64,000 nt of DNA from Anabaena azotica FACHB-119 (GTDB lineage: Bacteria > Cyanobacteriota > Cyanobacteriia > Cyanobacteriales > Nostocaceae), in NCBI RefSeq assembly GCF_014697625.1, contig NZ_JACJSG010000028.1, positions 1 through 64,000 of the forward strand, read 5' to 3'. Positions 8,223 through 15,959 of this stretch are shown here, piece after piece. Made by a program: the position numbers and the translations under genes. Each line of letters begins with the position of its first letter. The first letter of the stretch is position 1. The notes under the pieces are model-generated. The model made no database searches and was not told the origin of the DNA. It saw nothing but the letters and a program-made list of their open reading frames with translations.

Positions 8223-9369
8223 CCAGAGAACTATAGACTTAACCAATGAATTAATTGCTTGTTTCCAAGCAGCACAAGGTAAGACACAAGGTTTTTTGGA
8301 AAGTCAGCTTTTAGATTTAGAAGGAGACGCAACAGATTATCGAGTTAAGCGGGGTTTGGCTTATATTATTAAAAGCAACTTCTGCACTTTTGAAGTGGTG
8401 AGTCCGATAGAACCACAGCTATTAAGAGAAAAGGTGTTTGCTTTAGCAGCAAAATCTGCACCTAGCCGGGAAGCAACCCAATTGACATTGAGTAAAGTTG
8501 CTGATGAATTAACCCAGGAATTAGAACGGGAGGTTTTAATTCAGCAAGTGCAAGATGGACTATATGCCGACTTAACTGAAAATAAGATTTTAACAAACTT
8601 TGATGTACCGACAGCAGTAGATATATTAAATAGATATAATTTATCTCAGGTGCAGGGAATCTTTTATAAATCAAGTAAGTTAGTATTAAACGCCCATCGT
8701 AATGTACCGGGGGAATATAAACTATTATTCCGCTATTTGAAGCTATTTCAACTGATGGCTTATATTGAAGGAGACGCTGACCACGGGTTTACAATTACCG
8801 TAGACGGGCCGACGAGTTTATTTCATGCTAGTACAAGATATGGGCTGGCGATCGCCAAACTTATTCCCGCCTTACTTCACGTCACCAAATGGAGTCTAGC
8901 CGCCACATTACAAACCCGTGATGTCTACACAGATACTTGGAAAACAGGCAGATTTACCCTCAATTCCGAATGCGGTTTAGTATCCCACTACTCCAAAGGA
9001 AAACCCTACGATAGTATGCTAGAAGCATCCTTTGCTGATAAATGGGATGCCTTAAAAACCGATTGGGTATTAGAAAGAGAAGTAGATTTAGTTCCCATAC
9101 CTGGAAGTGTAATGATACCTGATTTCCGCTTAGTTCATCCTGATGGACGCGACTTTTTATTAGAAATTGTTGGTTATTGGCGACCAGAATATTTACAAAA
9201 GAAATTTTCTCAAGTGCGACGTTCTGGTTGTGATAATTTGATTCTAGCGATTTCCGAAAGATTGAATTTAGAAAAAGCCGGAGTTAAGTTAGATAATGTA
9301 CCAGCGAGAATCATTTGGTTTAAAGATAAATTATTACCAAAATCTGTATTAGCAGTGTTAGGAGAATGA
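8152..9369 (+). CDS. DUF790 nuclease, Bax1-like partner of XPB
   Basis: A 405-residue protein of the DUF790/Bax1 family. The N-terminal MLPTELLSHRLNGEEIIPKR is characteristic of the family, and the C-terminal PD-(D/E)xK-like core is visible as VMIPDFRLVHP (Asp324) followed by FLLEIVGYWRPEY (Glu338). Bax1 binds XPB and cuts DNA near the helicase junction. The start codon lies 71 bases inside the helicase gene in another frame, which implies translational coupling and fixed stoichiometry. The stop at 9367-9369 is one base before the antitoxin gene. The identification is strong; whether the pair acts in repair, in phage defence or both is not shown by sequence. Confidence 0.85.
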   Translation: MLPTELLSHRLNGEEIIPKRLKIDQRTIDLTNELIACFQAAQGKTQGFLESQLLDLEGDATDYRVKRGLAYIIKSNFCTFEVVSPIEPQLLREKVFALAAKSAPSREATQLTLSKVADELTQELEREVLIQQVQDGLYADLTENKILTNFDVPTAVDILNRYNLSQVQGIFYKSSKLVLNAHRNVPGEYKLLFRYLKLFQLMAYIEGDADHGFTITVDGPTSLFHASTRYGLAIAKLIPALLHVTKWSLAATLQTRDVYTDTWKTGRFTLNSECGLVSHYSKGKPYDSMLEASFADKWDALKTDWVLEREVDLVPIPGSVMIPDFRLVHPDGRDFLLEIVGYWRPEYLQKKFSQVRRSGCDNLILAISERLNLEKAGVKLDNVPARIIWFKDKLLPKSVLAVLGE

Positions 9370-9370
9370 A

Positions 9371-9613
9371 ATGAAAAGCATAGAAACAATTGCCACAGTC
9401 ACAAAAGATGGTAAGATTACCGCCCAATTACCCTTAGATATTCCAGAGGGTGAACATCAGGTGGTGATAGTAATTGATGAACAACCTTTAGGGGAGAAAG
9501 CGGAGACAAAACAAAAGCGTCCGCCTCTCAACTTTCCAGTACATAGTTGTGGTGCTTGGCCTGAGAATTTATCTTTAAGACGTGAGGATATGTATGATGA
9601 TTGGGGACGGTAG
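9371..9613 (+). CDS. Antitoxin of a PIN-domain toxin pair
   Basis: An 80-residue acidic protein with an AbrB/DUF-type small antitoxin layout: a short beta-rich N-terminus (TIATVTKDGKITAQLPLDIP, VVIVIDEQ) and a flexible C-terminal tail ending in LRREDMYDDWGR, typical of antitoxin segments that wrap around a PIN toxin. It begins one base after the nuclease stop and overlaps the toxin start. It is therefore placed in the same operon as the helicase and nuclease and should neutralise the toxin. The family assignment rests mainly on context and size. Confidence 0.7.
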   Translation: MKSIETIATVTKDGKITAQLPLDIPEGEHQVVIVIDEQPLGEKAETKQKRPPLNFPVHSCGAWPENLSLRREDMYDDWGR

Positions 9614-10046
9614 ACCTGTTTTTCTAGATACCAATACCTTAGTGTATGCTAGTCTGAGTGAATCCCCGTTTCATCAAGTGACTATGGAGACTATCCAAAG
9701 TTTTTATGATGCAGGGGTTGAGTTGTGCATTAGCAGACAAATAATCAGGGAATATTTAGCTACTCTCACTCGTCCTCAACAATTTACTAATGCACTACCC
9801 ATTGCAACAGTGCTTGAGGATATCCAATATTTCCAAAGCCGGTTTTTAATTGCTGAAGATAGTTCTCAGGTAACAGAAAGGTTATTGACACTTATGGAAG
9901 AAATTCCCATTGGTGGTAAACAAGTTCATGATGCTAATATTGTCGCCACAATGTTAGTTTATGGCATTCCTCAGTTACTCACTTATAACACAAGTGATTT
10001 TGCAAGGTTTTCTGGGTTAATTACCATTTTGCCATTGCAAAATTAG
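9594..10046 (+). CDS. PIN-domain ribonuclease toxin (VapC-like)
   Basis: About 150 residues. The PIN acidic residues are present in order: VFLDTNTLVYAS, then IIREYLATL, KQVHDANIVATM and TYNTSDFARF. These coordinate Mg2+ for RNA cleavage. ATGs at 9594 and 9597 and a GTG at 9582 all lie inside the antitoxin gene; the ATG pair is preferred. The open frame is complete, unlike the second PIN toxin of the window at 24491. It closes the four-gene run helicase-nuclease-antitoxin-toxin. Confidence 0.85.
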   Translation: MMIGDGRPVFLDTNTLVYASLSESPFHQVTMETIQSFYDAGVELCISRQIIREYLATLTRPQQFTNALPIATVLEDIQYFQSRFLIAEDSSQVTERLLTLMEEIPIGGKQVHDANIVATMLVYGIPQLLTYNTSDFARFSGLITILPLQN

Positions 10047-10076
10047 CGGATGTTGGCAAGGTGCAAAGTATAGTAA

Positions 10077-10199
10077 GACCCCTCTCCAAACCTCTCCCCT
10101 AAAAGGAGAGAGGCTTTAATTGCTCCCCCTTCCCTTGTAGGGAAGGGGGCTGGGGGGTTAGGTCTGACGTTAACTTTTCCACATGAAATGAAAAGTCAG
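10077..10199. repeat. Dispersed repeat, left-truncated copy of the 52344 element
   Basis: Shares with 52367-52489 the sequence beginning GACC(C/T)CTCTCCAAACCTCTC, the hairpin around AAGGAGAGAGGCTTT, the segment GGGAAGGGGGCTGGGGGG and the end AAAAGTCAG. It lacks the left inverted end present in the other copy. It lies just after the PIN toxin and contains inverted segments that could act as a terminator. Confidence 0.7.
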
Positions 10200-10224
10200 A
10201 ATTAGAAGATGTTTAGAAAGTTAA

Positions 10225-10615
10225 GTAGTGGCTTGGCAAGATTAAAATGTGGCATTAGATTGGGAAAAAATTGAACGCAGATGAACTCAGATGAACTCAG
10301 ATGAACAAGATGATAGATTGTTGGCTAATGCACAAAATTAGTCCGGTCGCGCTAGTAGCGTGACCGGACTAAAATGTGGCATTAGATGGGGGAAAAATCG
10401 AACGCAGATGCACGCAGATAAACGCAGATGAACAAGATGATAGATTGTTGGCTAATGCACAAAATTAGTCCGGTCATGCCAGTAGTGGACTGGCAAGGCT
10501 AAAATGTGGCAATAGGTTTGGATAAATTTGAACGCAGATGAACGCAGATGAACGCAGATGAACAAGATGATAGATTTTTCGCTAATGCACAAGTTTAGGC
10601 TTGCCACGCCAGTAG
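10225..10615. repeat. Second tandem triplet of the GTAGTGG palindromic repeat
   Basis: Units at about 10225-10358, 10355-10495 and 10492-10615, joined through GTAG. All three contain three tandem GAACGCAGAT-like decamers followed by GAACAAGATGATAGAT. The ends vary between GACCGGAC and GGCAAGGC types. The middle unit has matching GACCGGACTAA and TTAGTCCGGTC ends, and the last has GGCAAGGCTAA against TTTAGGCTTGCC. Confidence 0.8.
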
Positions 10616-10678
10616 GGTGTGTTACGGCTGTGTAGATATTTGGCACTGCGAGAGAGTCAATATCAGCCGTAACGCACC
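10616..10678. repeat. Short palindromic repeat, GGTGYGTTACGGCTG ends
   Basis: GGTGTGTTACGGCTG (10616-10630) pairs with CAGCCGTAACGCACC (10664-10678), 14 of 15 bases, enclosing a 33-base loop. It is joined directly to the preceding triplet. Related GGGTGCGTCAG/CTGACGCACC palindromes occur at 48088-48153 and, weaker, near 53400-53455. It may act as a terminator for either flanking gene. Confidence 0.65.
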
Positions 10679-10704
10679 GATAAATGTTAGCAATGTTTAC
10701 TGAT

Positions 10705-10848
10705 TTATTTCATCTCTGTTTCTGTTACTTCTACCAATTCCCAAATCAGAATAGCTAACTCAATCACAATACCTGAACCTGGGATAAACCAGTCAGCAAT
10801 TAAAGGAATCATAAATAACATAACCGCCATCAGCTTCTTATTTTTCAT
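10705..10848 (-). CDS. Small membrane protein, hypothetical
   Basis: A 47-residue frame MKNKKLMAVMLFMIPLIADW... with a hydrophobic helix (MLFMIPLIADW), a short GSG turn, a second hydrophobic stretch (IVIELAILIWELVEV) and an acidic tail. This two-helix pattern with charged ends is typical of real small membrane proteins. No family is recognised and no strong ribosome-binding site is seen. An upstream start at 10899 would add 17 residues. Confidence 0.4.
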   Translation of the reverse strand: MKNKKLMAVMLFMIPLIADWFIPGSGIVIELAILIWELVEVTETEMK

Positions 10849-11017
10849 TGCTTTATCTTGAACGCTGAAGCAACGGTAAATTTGGGGTAGTAAGTGCAAG
10901 CAAAAGGCGCTGACTATTGGCTGTGATGCGTGAATATGCTGCTGTTTGAGTTTGGGGATGTTAGATTAAGTTTGGGGAATCCCGAAACTTTGTCGCAAAT
11001 TTGGGCAAGAGTAAACG

Positions 11018-13561
11018 ATGGGGGATGCTAGCTACGGTGATGTTGTCAAAGCGCGAGTAAGGACGCTGTTAGAGCGTTTTTTGGCTTATGCTAATGATGA
11101 GTTAGAAAATTGTGAACGTTTTAAAATTGACTGCAACTGGGAAACGCCCAAGCAAGTAATAGTGAGGACACAGCTAAGAGTTTTGGCGGAACTTAGCGGT
11201 TTAAGTAAAGAACAAGTCAGAGACGGACTAAATGCGCTGAAGGATTTTTTGAAAATTCTGGAAGACTTGCGCGAACATAAACGGGGTTCGGAGAATTGGC
11301 ACTTTCGGCTGAAGCTTTGGGATGACAAACGCAACAAAGACGGAAATTTACAGAAATTTGATGCAGAATGGCAACGTTGTCGAGAAGAATTACCCGGTGT
11401 ACAGCGTGCGGAAGCTAAAAAAGCCAAACTCGCACCTACCCCTTATAACAATCTTCCCTTAAGTAGCGTAGTGGAGTTTGTCGGACGTGAAGCGGAATTG
11501 CAAGAACTCCATCAACTGTTGCAGGAAAATCAACAGGTAGCAATTGCAGCTATTGCGGGGATGGGTGGAGTCGGGAAAACACAACTAGCTTTGCAATACG
11601 CCAATTCACACCGCCTCAGTTATCAAGGCGGAATTTGCTGGTTGTCTGCACCGCAGGATGTGGGGGTGCAATTAGAAGACTTTGCTCTTAGTGTACTGAA
11701 GTTAAATCCACCACCAGAAGATTTAGGTTCAAATTTAGTTAGGAGAATCAAATACTATCTAAATAACTGGCGCGAAGGTGAGGTTTTACTGGTAATTGAT
11801 AACGTCACTAACTATAGAGAGGAAGTTAGATGTTATTTAGAGTCTGTTCCTTCCCGGTTTAAGCAGTTGATAACCACGCGGGAAAAATTACAGTCGCCAA
11901 TAGTGCGATTAGATTTAGATGTGCTGACACCACTAGCGGCGATGCAGTTATTAAAATCGATAGTGGGTAGAGAAAGGCTGCGACGTGAACCTTTAGTGGC
12001 GAGAGAACTTTGTAAGCGGTTGGGGTATTTACCCTTGGGTTTGGAATTAGTCGGGCGTTATTTGTTAGGTGATAAGGAGTTATCCCTAGCAGAAATGCTG
12101 CAATATTTGGAAAAGGAGGGTTTAAACCATGAGGCTTTAAAAGAAGTTCCTCAAGAAATGCGTGTGAAATTGGGTGTGGCTGCTGCTTTTGAGTTAAGTT
12201 GGCGACGCTTGCGAGAAAATGCCCAACATTTAGGTTGTCTTCTCAGTTTATTTGCTCAAGCACCAATTCCTTGGGAGTTGGTGGAGGGTATAACAATAAA
12301 TAATGAGGCTCAAAATTGGAAACAAGCTAGGCGTGAGTTGTTACAGTTACATCTACTCCAGCGCAAAGCTGAGGGAGTTTATCAACTTCATCCCCTGCTG
12401 CGAGAGTTTTTTCAATATAAGCTTACAGGTTTAGAACAGGCGGAGGAATTTAAAAGAGCGCTTTGTCAAGTAATGATATCAATTGCCAAGAAAATCCCTA
12501 ACTCACCTACACTACAGCAAATTAAAAATTTTGGCCCAGCGATACCTCATTTAACTCAAGTTGCAAATGATCTGATTAAATTTACCAGCGATGATGATTT
12601 AATCTGGTCTTTCCTTGGTAACGCTCGATTTTATAATGGTCAAGGACTATATACTAAAGCTGAACCTTGGTATTACCAGTGCCTAGAAGCTACTAAAAAA
12701 CGCCTGGGCAAAGAACATCCTTATGTTGCCTCTAGCCTCAACAACCTAGCAGGACTCTACCGTGACCAAGGCAGATACAGTGAAGCCGAACCCTTGTACA
12801 GCCAAGCCTTGGCAATGTGGCGCAAACTCCAGGGCGAAGAACATCCTGATGTTGCCTCTAGCCTCAACAACCTAGCAGGACTCTACCGTGACCAAGGCAG
12901 ACACAGTAAAGCCGAACTCTTGTTAATCCAAGCTTTGGCAATGCAGCGCAAACTCCAGGGCGAAGAACATCCCGATATTGCCACCAGCCTCAACAACCTA
13001 GCACTACTCTACAGTGACCAAGGCAGATACAGTGAAGCCGAACCCTTGTACAGCCAAGCTTTGGCAATGCAGCGCAAACTCCAGGGCGAAGAACATCCCC
13101 ACATTGCCCAAAGCCTCAACAACCTAGCAGGACTCTACTATTCCCAAGGCAGATACAGTGAAGCCAAACCCCTTTATATAGAAGCATTGGCAATGCGGCG
13201 TAAACTCCTGGGCGAAGAACATCCCCACATTGCCCAAAGCCTCAACAACCTAGCACTACTCTACTATTCCCAACGCGAATACAGTGAAGCCGAACCCTTG
13301 TACAGCCAAGCATTGGCAATGCGGCGCAAACTCATGGGCGAAGAACATCCATATGTTGCCATAAGCCTCAGCAACCTAGCAGGACTCTACTATTCCCAAG
13401 GCAGATACAGTGAAGCCGAACCCTTGTTCATTCAAGCTTTAGATATTTTAGAGCGACAGTTAGGGGTAAATCATCCTAATACTCTAACTGTGCGTGAAAA
13501 TTTAGCAGATTTGCGCGTAGGCGAAGACCGCCGTAGGCATCGCCTAAACTCGCAACAGTAA
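11018..13561 (+). CDS. NB-ARC / TPR protein (STAND NTPase)
   Basis: 847 residues. Residues ~1-130 form a conserved-looking helical N-terminal domain. The NB-ARC NTPase follows, with FVGREAELQEL (~154), P-loop GMGGVGKT (181-188), Walker B VLLVIDN (256-262), a TTRE sensor (~288) and LGYLPLGLEL (~343). From ~550 to 830 there are at least six 42-residue kinesin-light-chain-type TPRs with the core HP(D/H)(V/I)A.SLNNLAGLYR and YSEAEPLYSQALAMRRKL. STAND proteins are oligomerising sensors in signalling, cell death and antiphage defence; the TPRs would be the sensing arm. The effector would be the N-terminal domain, which has no obvious catalytic motif. The repeats are nearly identical at DNA level, which implies recent expansion. 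Confidence 0.88.
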   Translation: MGDASYGDVVKARVRTLLERFLAYANDELENCERFKIDCNWETPKQVIVRTQLRVLAELSGLSKEQVRDGLNALKDFLKILEDLREHKRGSENWHFRLKLWDDKRNKDGNLQKFDAEWQRCREELPGVQRAEAKKAKLAPTPYNNLPLSSVVEFVGREAELQELHQLLQENQQVAIAAIAGMGGVGKTQLALQYANSHRLSYQGGICWLSAPQDVGVQLEDFALSVLKLNPPPEDLGSNLVRRIKYYLNNWREGEVLLVIDNVTNYREEVRCYLESVPSRFKQLITTREKLQSPIVRLDLDVLTPLAAMQLLKSIVGRERLRREPLVARELCKRLGYLPLGLELVGRYLLGDKELSLAEMLQYLEKEGLNHEALKEVPQEMRVKLGVAAAFELSWRRLRENAQHLGCLLSLFAQAPIPWELVEGITINNEAQNWKQARRELLQLHLLQRKAEGVYQLHPLLREFFQYKLTGLEQAEEFKRALCQVMISIAKKIPNSPTLQQIKNFGPAIPHLTQVANDLIKFTSDDDLIWSFLGNARFYNGQGLYTKAEPWYYQCLEATKKRLGKEHPYVASSLNNLAGLYRDQGRYSEAEPLYSQALAMWRKLQGEEHPDVASSLNNLAGLYRDQGRHSKAELLLIQALAMQRKLQGEEHPDIATSLNNLALLYSDQGRYSEAEPLYSQALAMQRKLQGEEHPHIAQSLNNLAGLYYSQGRYSEAKPLYIEALAMRRKLLGEEHPHIAQSLNNLALLYYSQREYSEAEPLYSQALAMRRKLMGEEHPYVAISLSNLAGLYYSQGRYSEAEPLFIQALDILERQLGVNHPNTLTVRENLADLRVGEDRRRHRLNSQQ

Positions 13562-13609
13562 AATTCCCGTTCCCAACCTCATCAAGCAAGTTTTTATCTT
13601 CAAGTTTCC

Positions 13610-13800
13610 GGTTCTGAACTCAAAGTTTCATGTTCCAAACGAGAATGTTCCTGTTTCAGGTGAGAATGTTCCTGTTTCAAACGAGAACGTTCTTGTTCCA
13701 AACGAGAAAGTTCCTGTTCCAAGTGAGAATGTTCCTGTTTCAAACGAAAACGTTCCTGTTTCAAGTGAGAACGTTCTTGTTCTGAGGTGAAATAATCGTG
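13610..13800. repeat. 21-bp minisatellite (heptad-encoding)
   Basis: About eight 21-base units of the type GTTCCTGTTTCAAACGAGAA, with small variations (CAAGTGAGAA, TCTTGTTCCAAACG). On the minus strand a frame from 13818 to 13600 reads the array as heptads such as SRLEQER and SHLKQEH, a perfect coiled-coil register. Whether this 72-residue frame is expressed is uncertain; no ribosome-binding site stands out. Confidence 0.75.
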
Positions 13801-13818
13801 TTCAGAACACGATCGCAC

Positions 13819-14306
13819 CTGCTGGGAGTGTAAAATGAGGTGCGATCGCCTAAACCCGCCTCAAGAATAACTATATTTATCCTGAAATCACCAATGTAGA
13901 AAAATAAGCGATCGCCAACAAAACCTCATCTTGAAAAAGCCATAGTATATTTTTATTTACTAACCCATTAAATCTAACTTATTTAAATATTATTCCCTTA
14001 AAGCTGAGTCAGCTTGAATAAATGAATGCAAACTGATTTCCCTAATGAATCTAGAAAAATGATTATATTTTACAATTAAAATCACTCCAGTTTACACTAA
14101 TGGTATTAAAGCAATAATATTTTTTTACCTAATTAGGAATAGAACAATCTACATATATACTTATATATAACTTTTTCGCAAATTCTCGAATAAATAAAAG
14201 CTTAAAAAAGTCTTAATTTAATCTATCTATCCCCAGCATATGTCGATAACATAGGAAATTGTGAAATATGGAAAAAGGGAAGTAAATTACATAAGGAGAT
14301 AACAAG
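13819..14306. other. AT-rich intergenic region upstream of the 64-residue gene
   Basis: Contains two HIP1 sites near 13843 and 13909, then a strongly AT-rich stretch with no frame. A good Shine-Dalgarno (AAGGAGATAACAAG) is directly before ATG 14307. It probably holds the promoter of that gene. Confidence 0.5.
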
Positions 14307-14501
14307 ATGAATCAGATACGTCTTTACGCCAAACTCGCACCATCGCAGATGCCAGAAAGCTATCAACAAAAGCTTTCGGAACTATTAGAATGGAACAAAA
14401 TCGTCTATGGCTGTTTGCAAAGCGGCCAAGTTGAGGACGCAAAAGTTTTTTTAGAGCAAGCAATTACCGAGGCGGAAAAGCCAGGGAATTATGATTCTTG
14501 A
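14307..14501 (+). CDS. Small conserved-looking hypothetical protein
   Basis: 64 residues, MNQIRLYAKLAPSQ..., with two amphipathic helices (YQQKLSELLEWNKIVYGCL and QVEDAKVFLEQAITEAEK) resembling a single helical hairpin. It is preceded at optimal spacing by a strong AAGGAGA ribosome-binding site, rare in this window, so it is very likely translated. A long AT-rich leader suggests regulated expression. The family is not recognised. A hairpin with terminator features lies downstream at 14741. Confidence 0.65.
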   Translation: MNQIRLYAKLAPSQMPESYQQKLSELLEWNKIVYGCLQSGQVEDAKVFLEQAITEAEKPGNYDS

Positions 14502-14740
14502 GTTATGCTATGAGGGGATAGGGGACAGGTTACAGGTAACAGGCTGGGAAGCGCTGGGTATATTTATTATCCAGCGATCGCGTTCCGCAAGAGCGTAGCT
14601 GTTCACTATACCCATAGCCATAAATCATCAAATTGTCTCACCTAAGCTATATTTCTTCAGATAGTTGCATTATAAGGCAAATTTCAGTTTAATAATAATT
14701 ACATAAAAACACTGATAAAAACAGCTAGCTAGCGTATATT

Positions 14741-14773
14741 AAAGCCTCGGTTTGTGAATAACCGAGGTTTTTA
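14741..14773 (+). terminator. Rho-independent-type hairpin
   Basis: CCTCGGTT (14745-14752) pairs with AACCGAGG (14760-14767), flanked by AAA on the left and TTTTTAAT on the right. It is a compact stem followed by a T run, 240 bases after the 64-residue gene, and could work in both directions. Confidence 0.6.
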
Positions 14774-15081
14774 ATATTTTAGGGGACAGGGAACAGGGGA
14801 CAGGGGACAGAATGAGAAACTGCAAAAAATTTCGGCTTTGCTGAATTGAAATATGAAATGCCAAAATGACCTTGATTTTTCTTTGTAACTTTGCGCCTTC
14901 TCTACGAGACGCTGCGCGAATGCGTGAGACAAATTCATATCTTGATTCAGCAACGCCAAAATTCCTATAGTAGAGATTGGCATACAAAGTCTCTACAACA
15001 ACTCATAAATTGCATCTATGGCTACGCTAGGCAAGCTACATCAAAAAACAATGGTAACTACTGCTGTAGCCACATAGGTTA
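14774..15081. other. Intergenic repeats between terminator and MITE
   Basis: Holds a GGGGACAG heptamer array (14778-14812), a fragment of the GAGACGCTGCGCGAA repeat common in Nostoc intergenic DNA (about 14906-14920), and no convincing gene. A short frame at 14891 has no supporting features. Confidence 0.4.
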
Positions 15082-15300
15082 ACGTGAGTTCGACCAGCGT
15101 TTTTTTGACCTCACCCCCAACCCCTCTCCTACGAGGAGAGGGGAGTAAGAGGGTGAGGTTTTTCGTTTCTCCTCCCTCTCCTACGAGGAGAGGGGTTGGG
15201 GGTGAGGTTTTTCGTTTCTCCTCCCTCTCCTGACGGAGACGCTACGCGAACGCCTTTTAGGAGAGGGAGGTTGGGAGGGTGAGGTTCATCGAACTCACGT
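15082..15300. mobile_element. MITE with ACGTGAGTTCGA inverted ends (copy 1)
   Basis: The 12-base ends ACGTGAGTTCGA (15082-15093) and TCGAACTCACGT (15289-15300) are perfect inverted repeats. The flanks carry an exact 7-base direct duplication TAGGTTA (15075-15081 and 15301-15307). The interior is made of repeated CCTCACCC and CCCCTCTCC(T) hairpin segments and encodes nothing. Copy 2 is at 45344-45509. Confidence 0.8.
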
Positions 15301-15407
15301 TAGGTTAGGACATAGGTAAATCATAAAATTCTTATATTAAGAAACTTTTAAGGCTGTCACCTGTCACCTGTCACCTGTCCCCTGCTATATTTATCAACCC
15401 ACCGCTA

Positions 15408-15836
15408 CTAAACAAGACTTATCTGTTCACTCATACGCTGTTCCAGAAGTTCCAACAAACCATCAACATCCTTCCCAACCTGTTCAAAACAAATTGGCGG
15501 CGGTGGTTCTGGTGCAAACTGAATTAACTTAATTTCCCCCTTACCAATACCAATCATCAAAACTTCTACTTCTGGTTGATTATGTGCAATAATTCCCAAA
15601 AGTTCCTGAAGCCTATTTTCCACATTTTCATTTAATTTTTCCACCGCATCTTGAGGGCAATAAACAAAATGGGGTGTTGGCTGTAAATCAATGCCAATAG
15701 TACCTTGACTACTACCATTTTCTAACCACAAAGCCCAAAAAAGAGCAGCTAATTCTGACTGATTTTCTTTAACAAATCTGTCTAACTGACTCCGCCACTT
15801 ACTATTCCCTGTTTCCGATTTAGTATTACCAAACAT
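15408..15836 (-). CDS. Conserved cyanobacterial protein, probable CcmS-type carboxysome chaperone
   Basis: 142 residues. The sequence runs WRSQLDRFVKENQSELAALF, then GTIGIDLQPTPHFVYCP, ENRLQELLGII, EVLMIGIGKGEIKLI and PPPPICFEQVGKDVDGLLEL. This pattern matches, from memory, the small cyanobacterial family named CcmS, a chaperone that binds CcmK1 during beta-carboxysome assembly. It is soluble with no signal peptide and no nearby ccm genes. The family memory could be wrong, but conservation of the type is clear. The start is ATG 15836, after heptamer repeats. Confidence 0.6.
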   Translation of the reverse strand: MFGNTKSETGNSKWRSQLDRFVKENQSELAALFWALWLENGSSQGTIGIDLQPTPHFVYCPQDAVEKLNENVENRLQELLGIIAHNQPEVEVLMIGIGKGEIKLIQFAPEPPPPICFEQVGKDVDGLLELLEQRMSEQISLV

Positions 15837-15837
15837 A

Positions 15838-15959
15838 ATTAGTCAATAGTCAATAGTCAATAGTCAATAGTCAATAGTCCACAGTTCATTTCTTCCCTTT
15901 CCCCTTTTCCCTTTCCCCTTTCCCCTTTTCCCTTTCCCCTTTCCCCTTTCCCCTTTCCC
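15838..15959. repeat. Heptamer arrays between two leftward genes
   Basis: An AGTCAAT array (15841-15879) is followed by a CCCCTTT array with variants (15897-15958). Both are 7-base STRRs and fill the whole gap between the genes. Confidence 0.8.
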
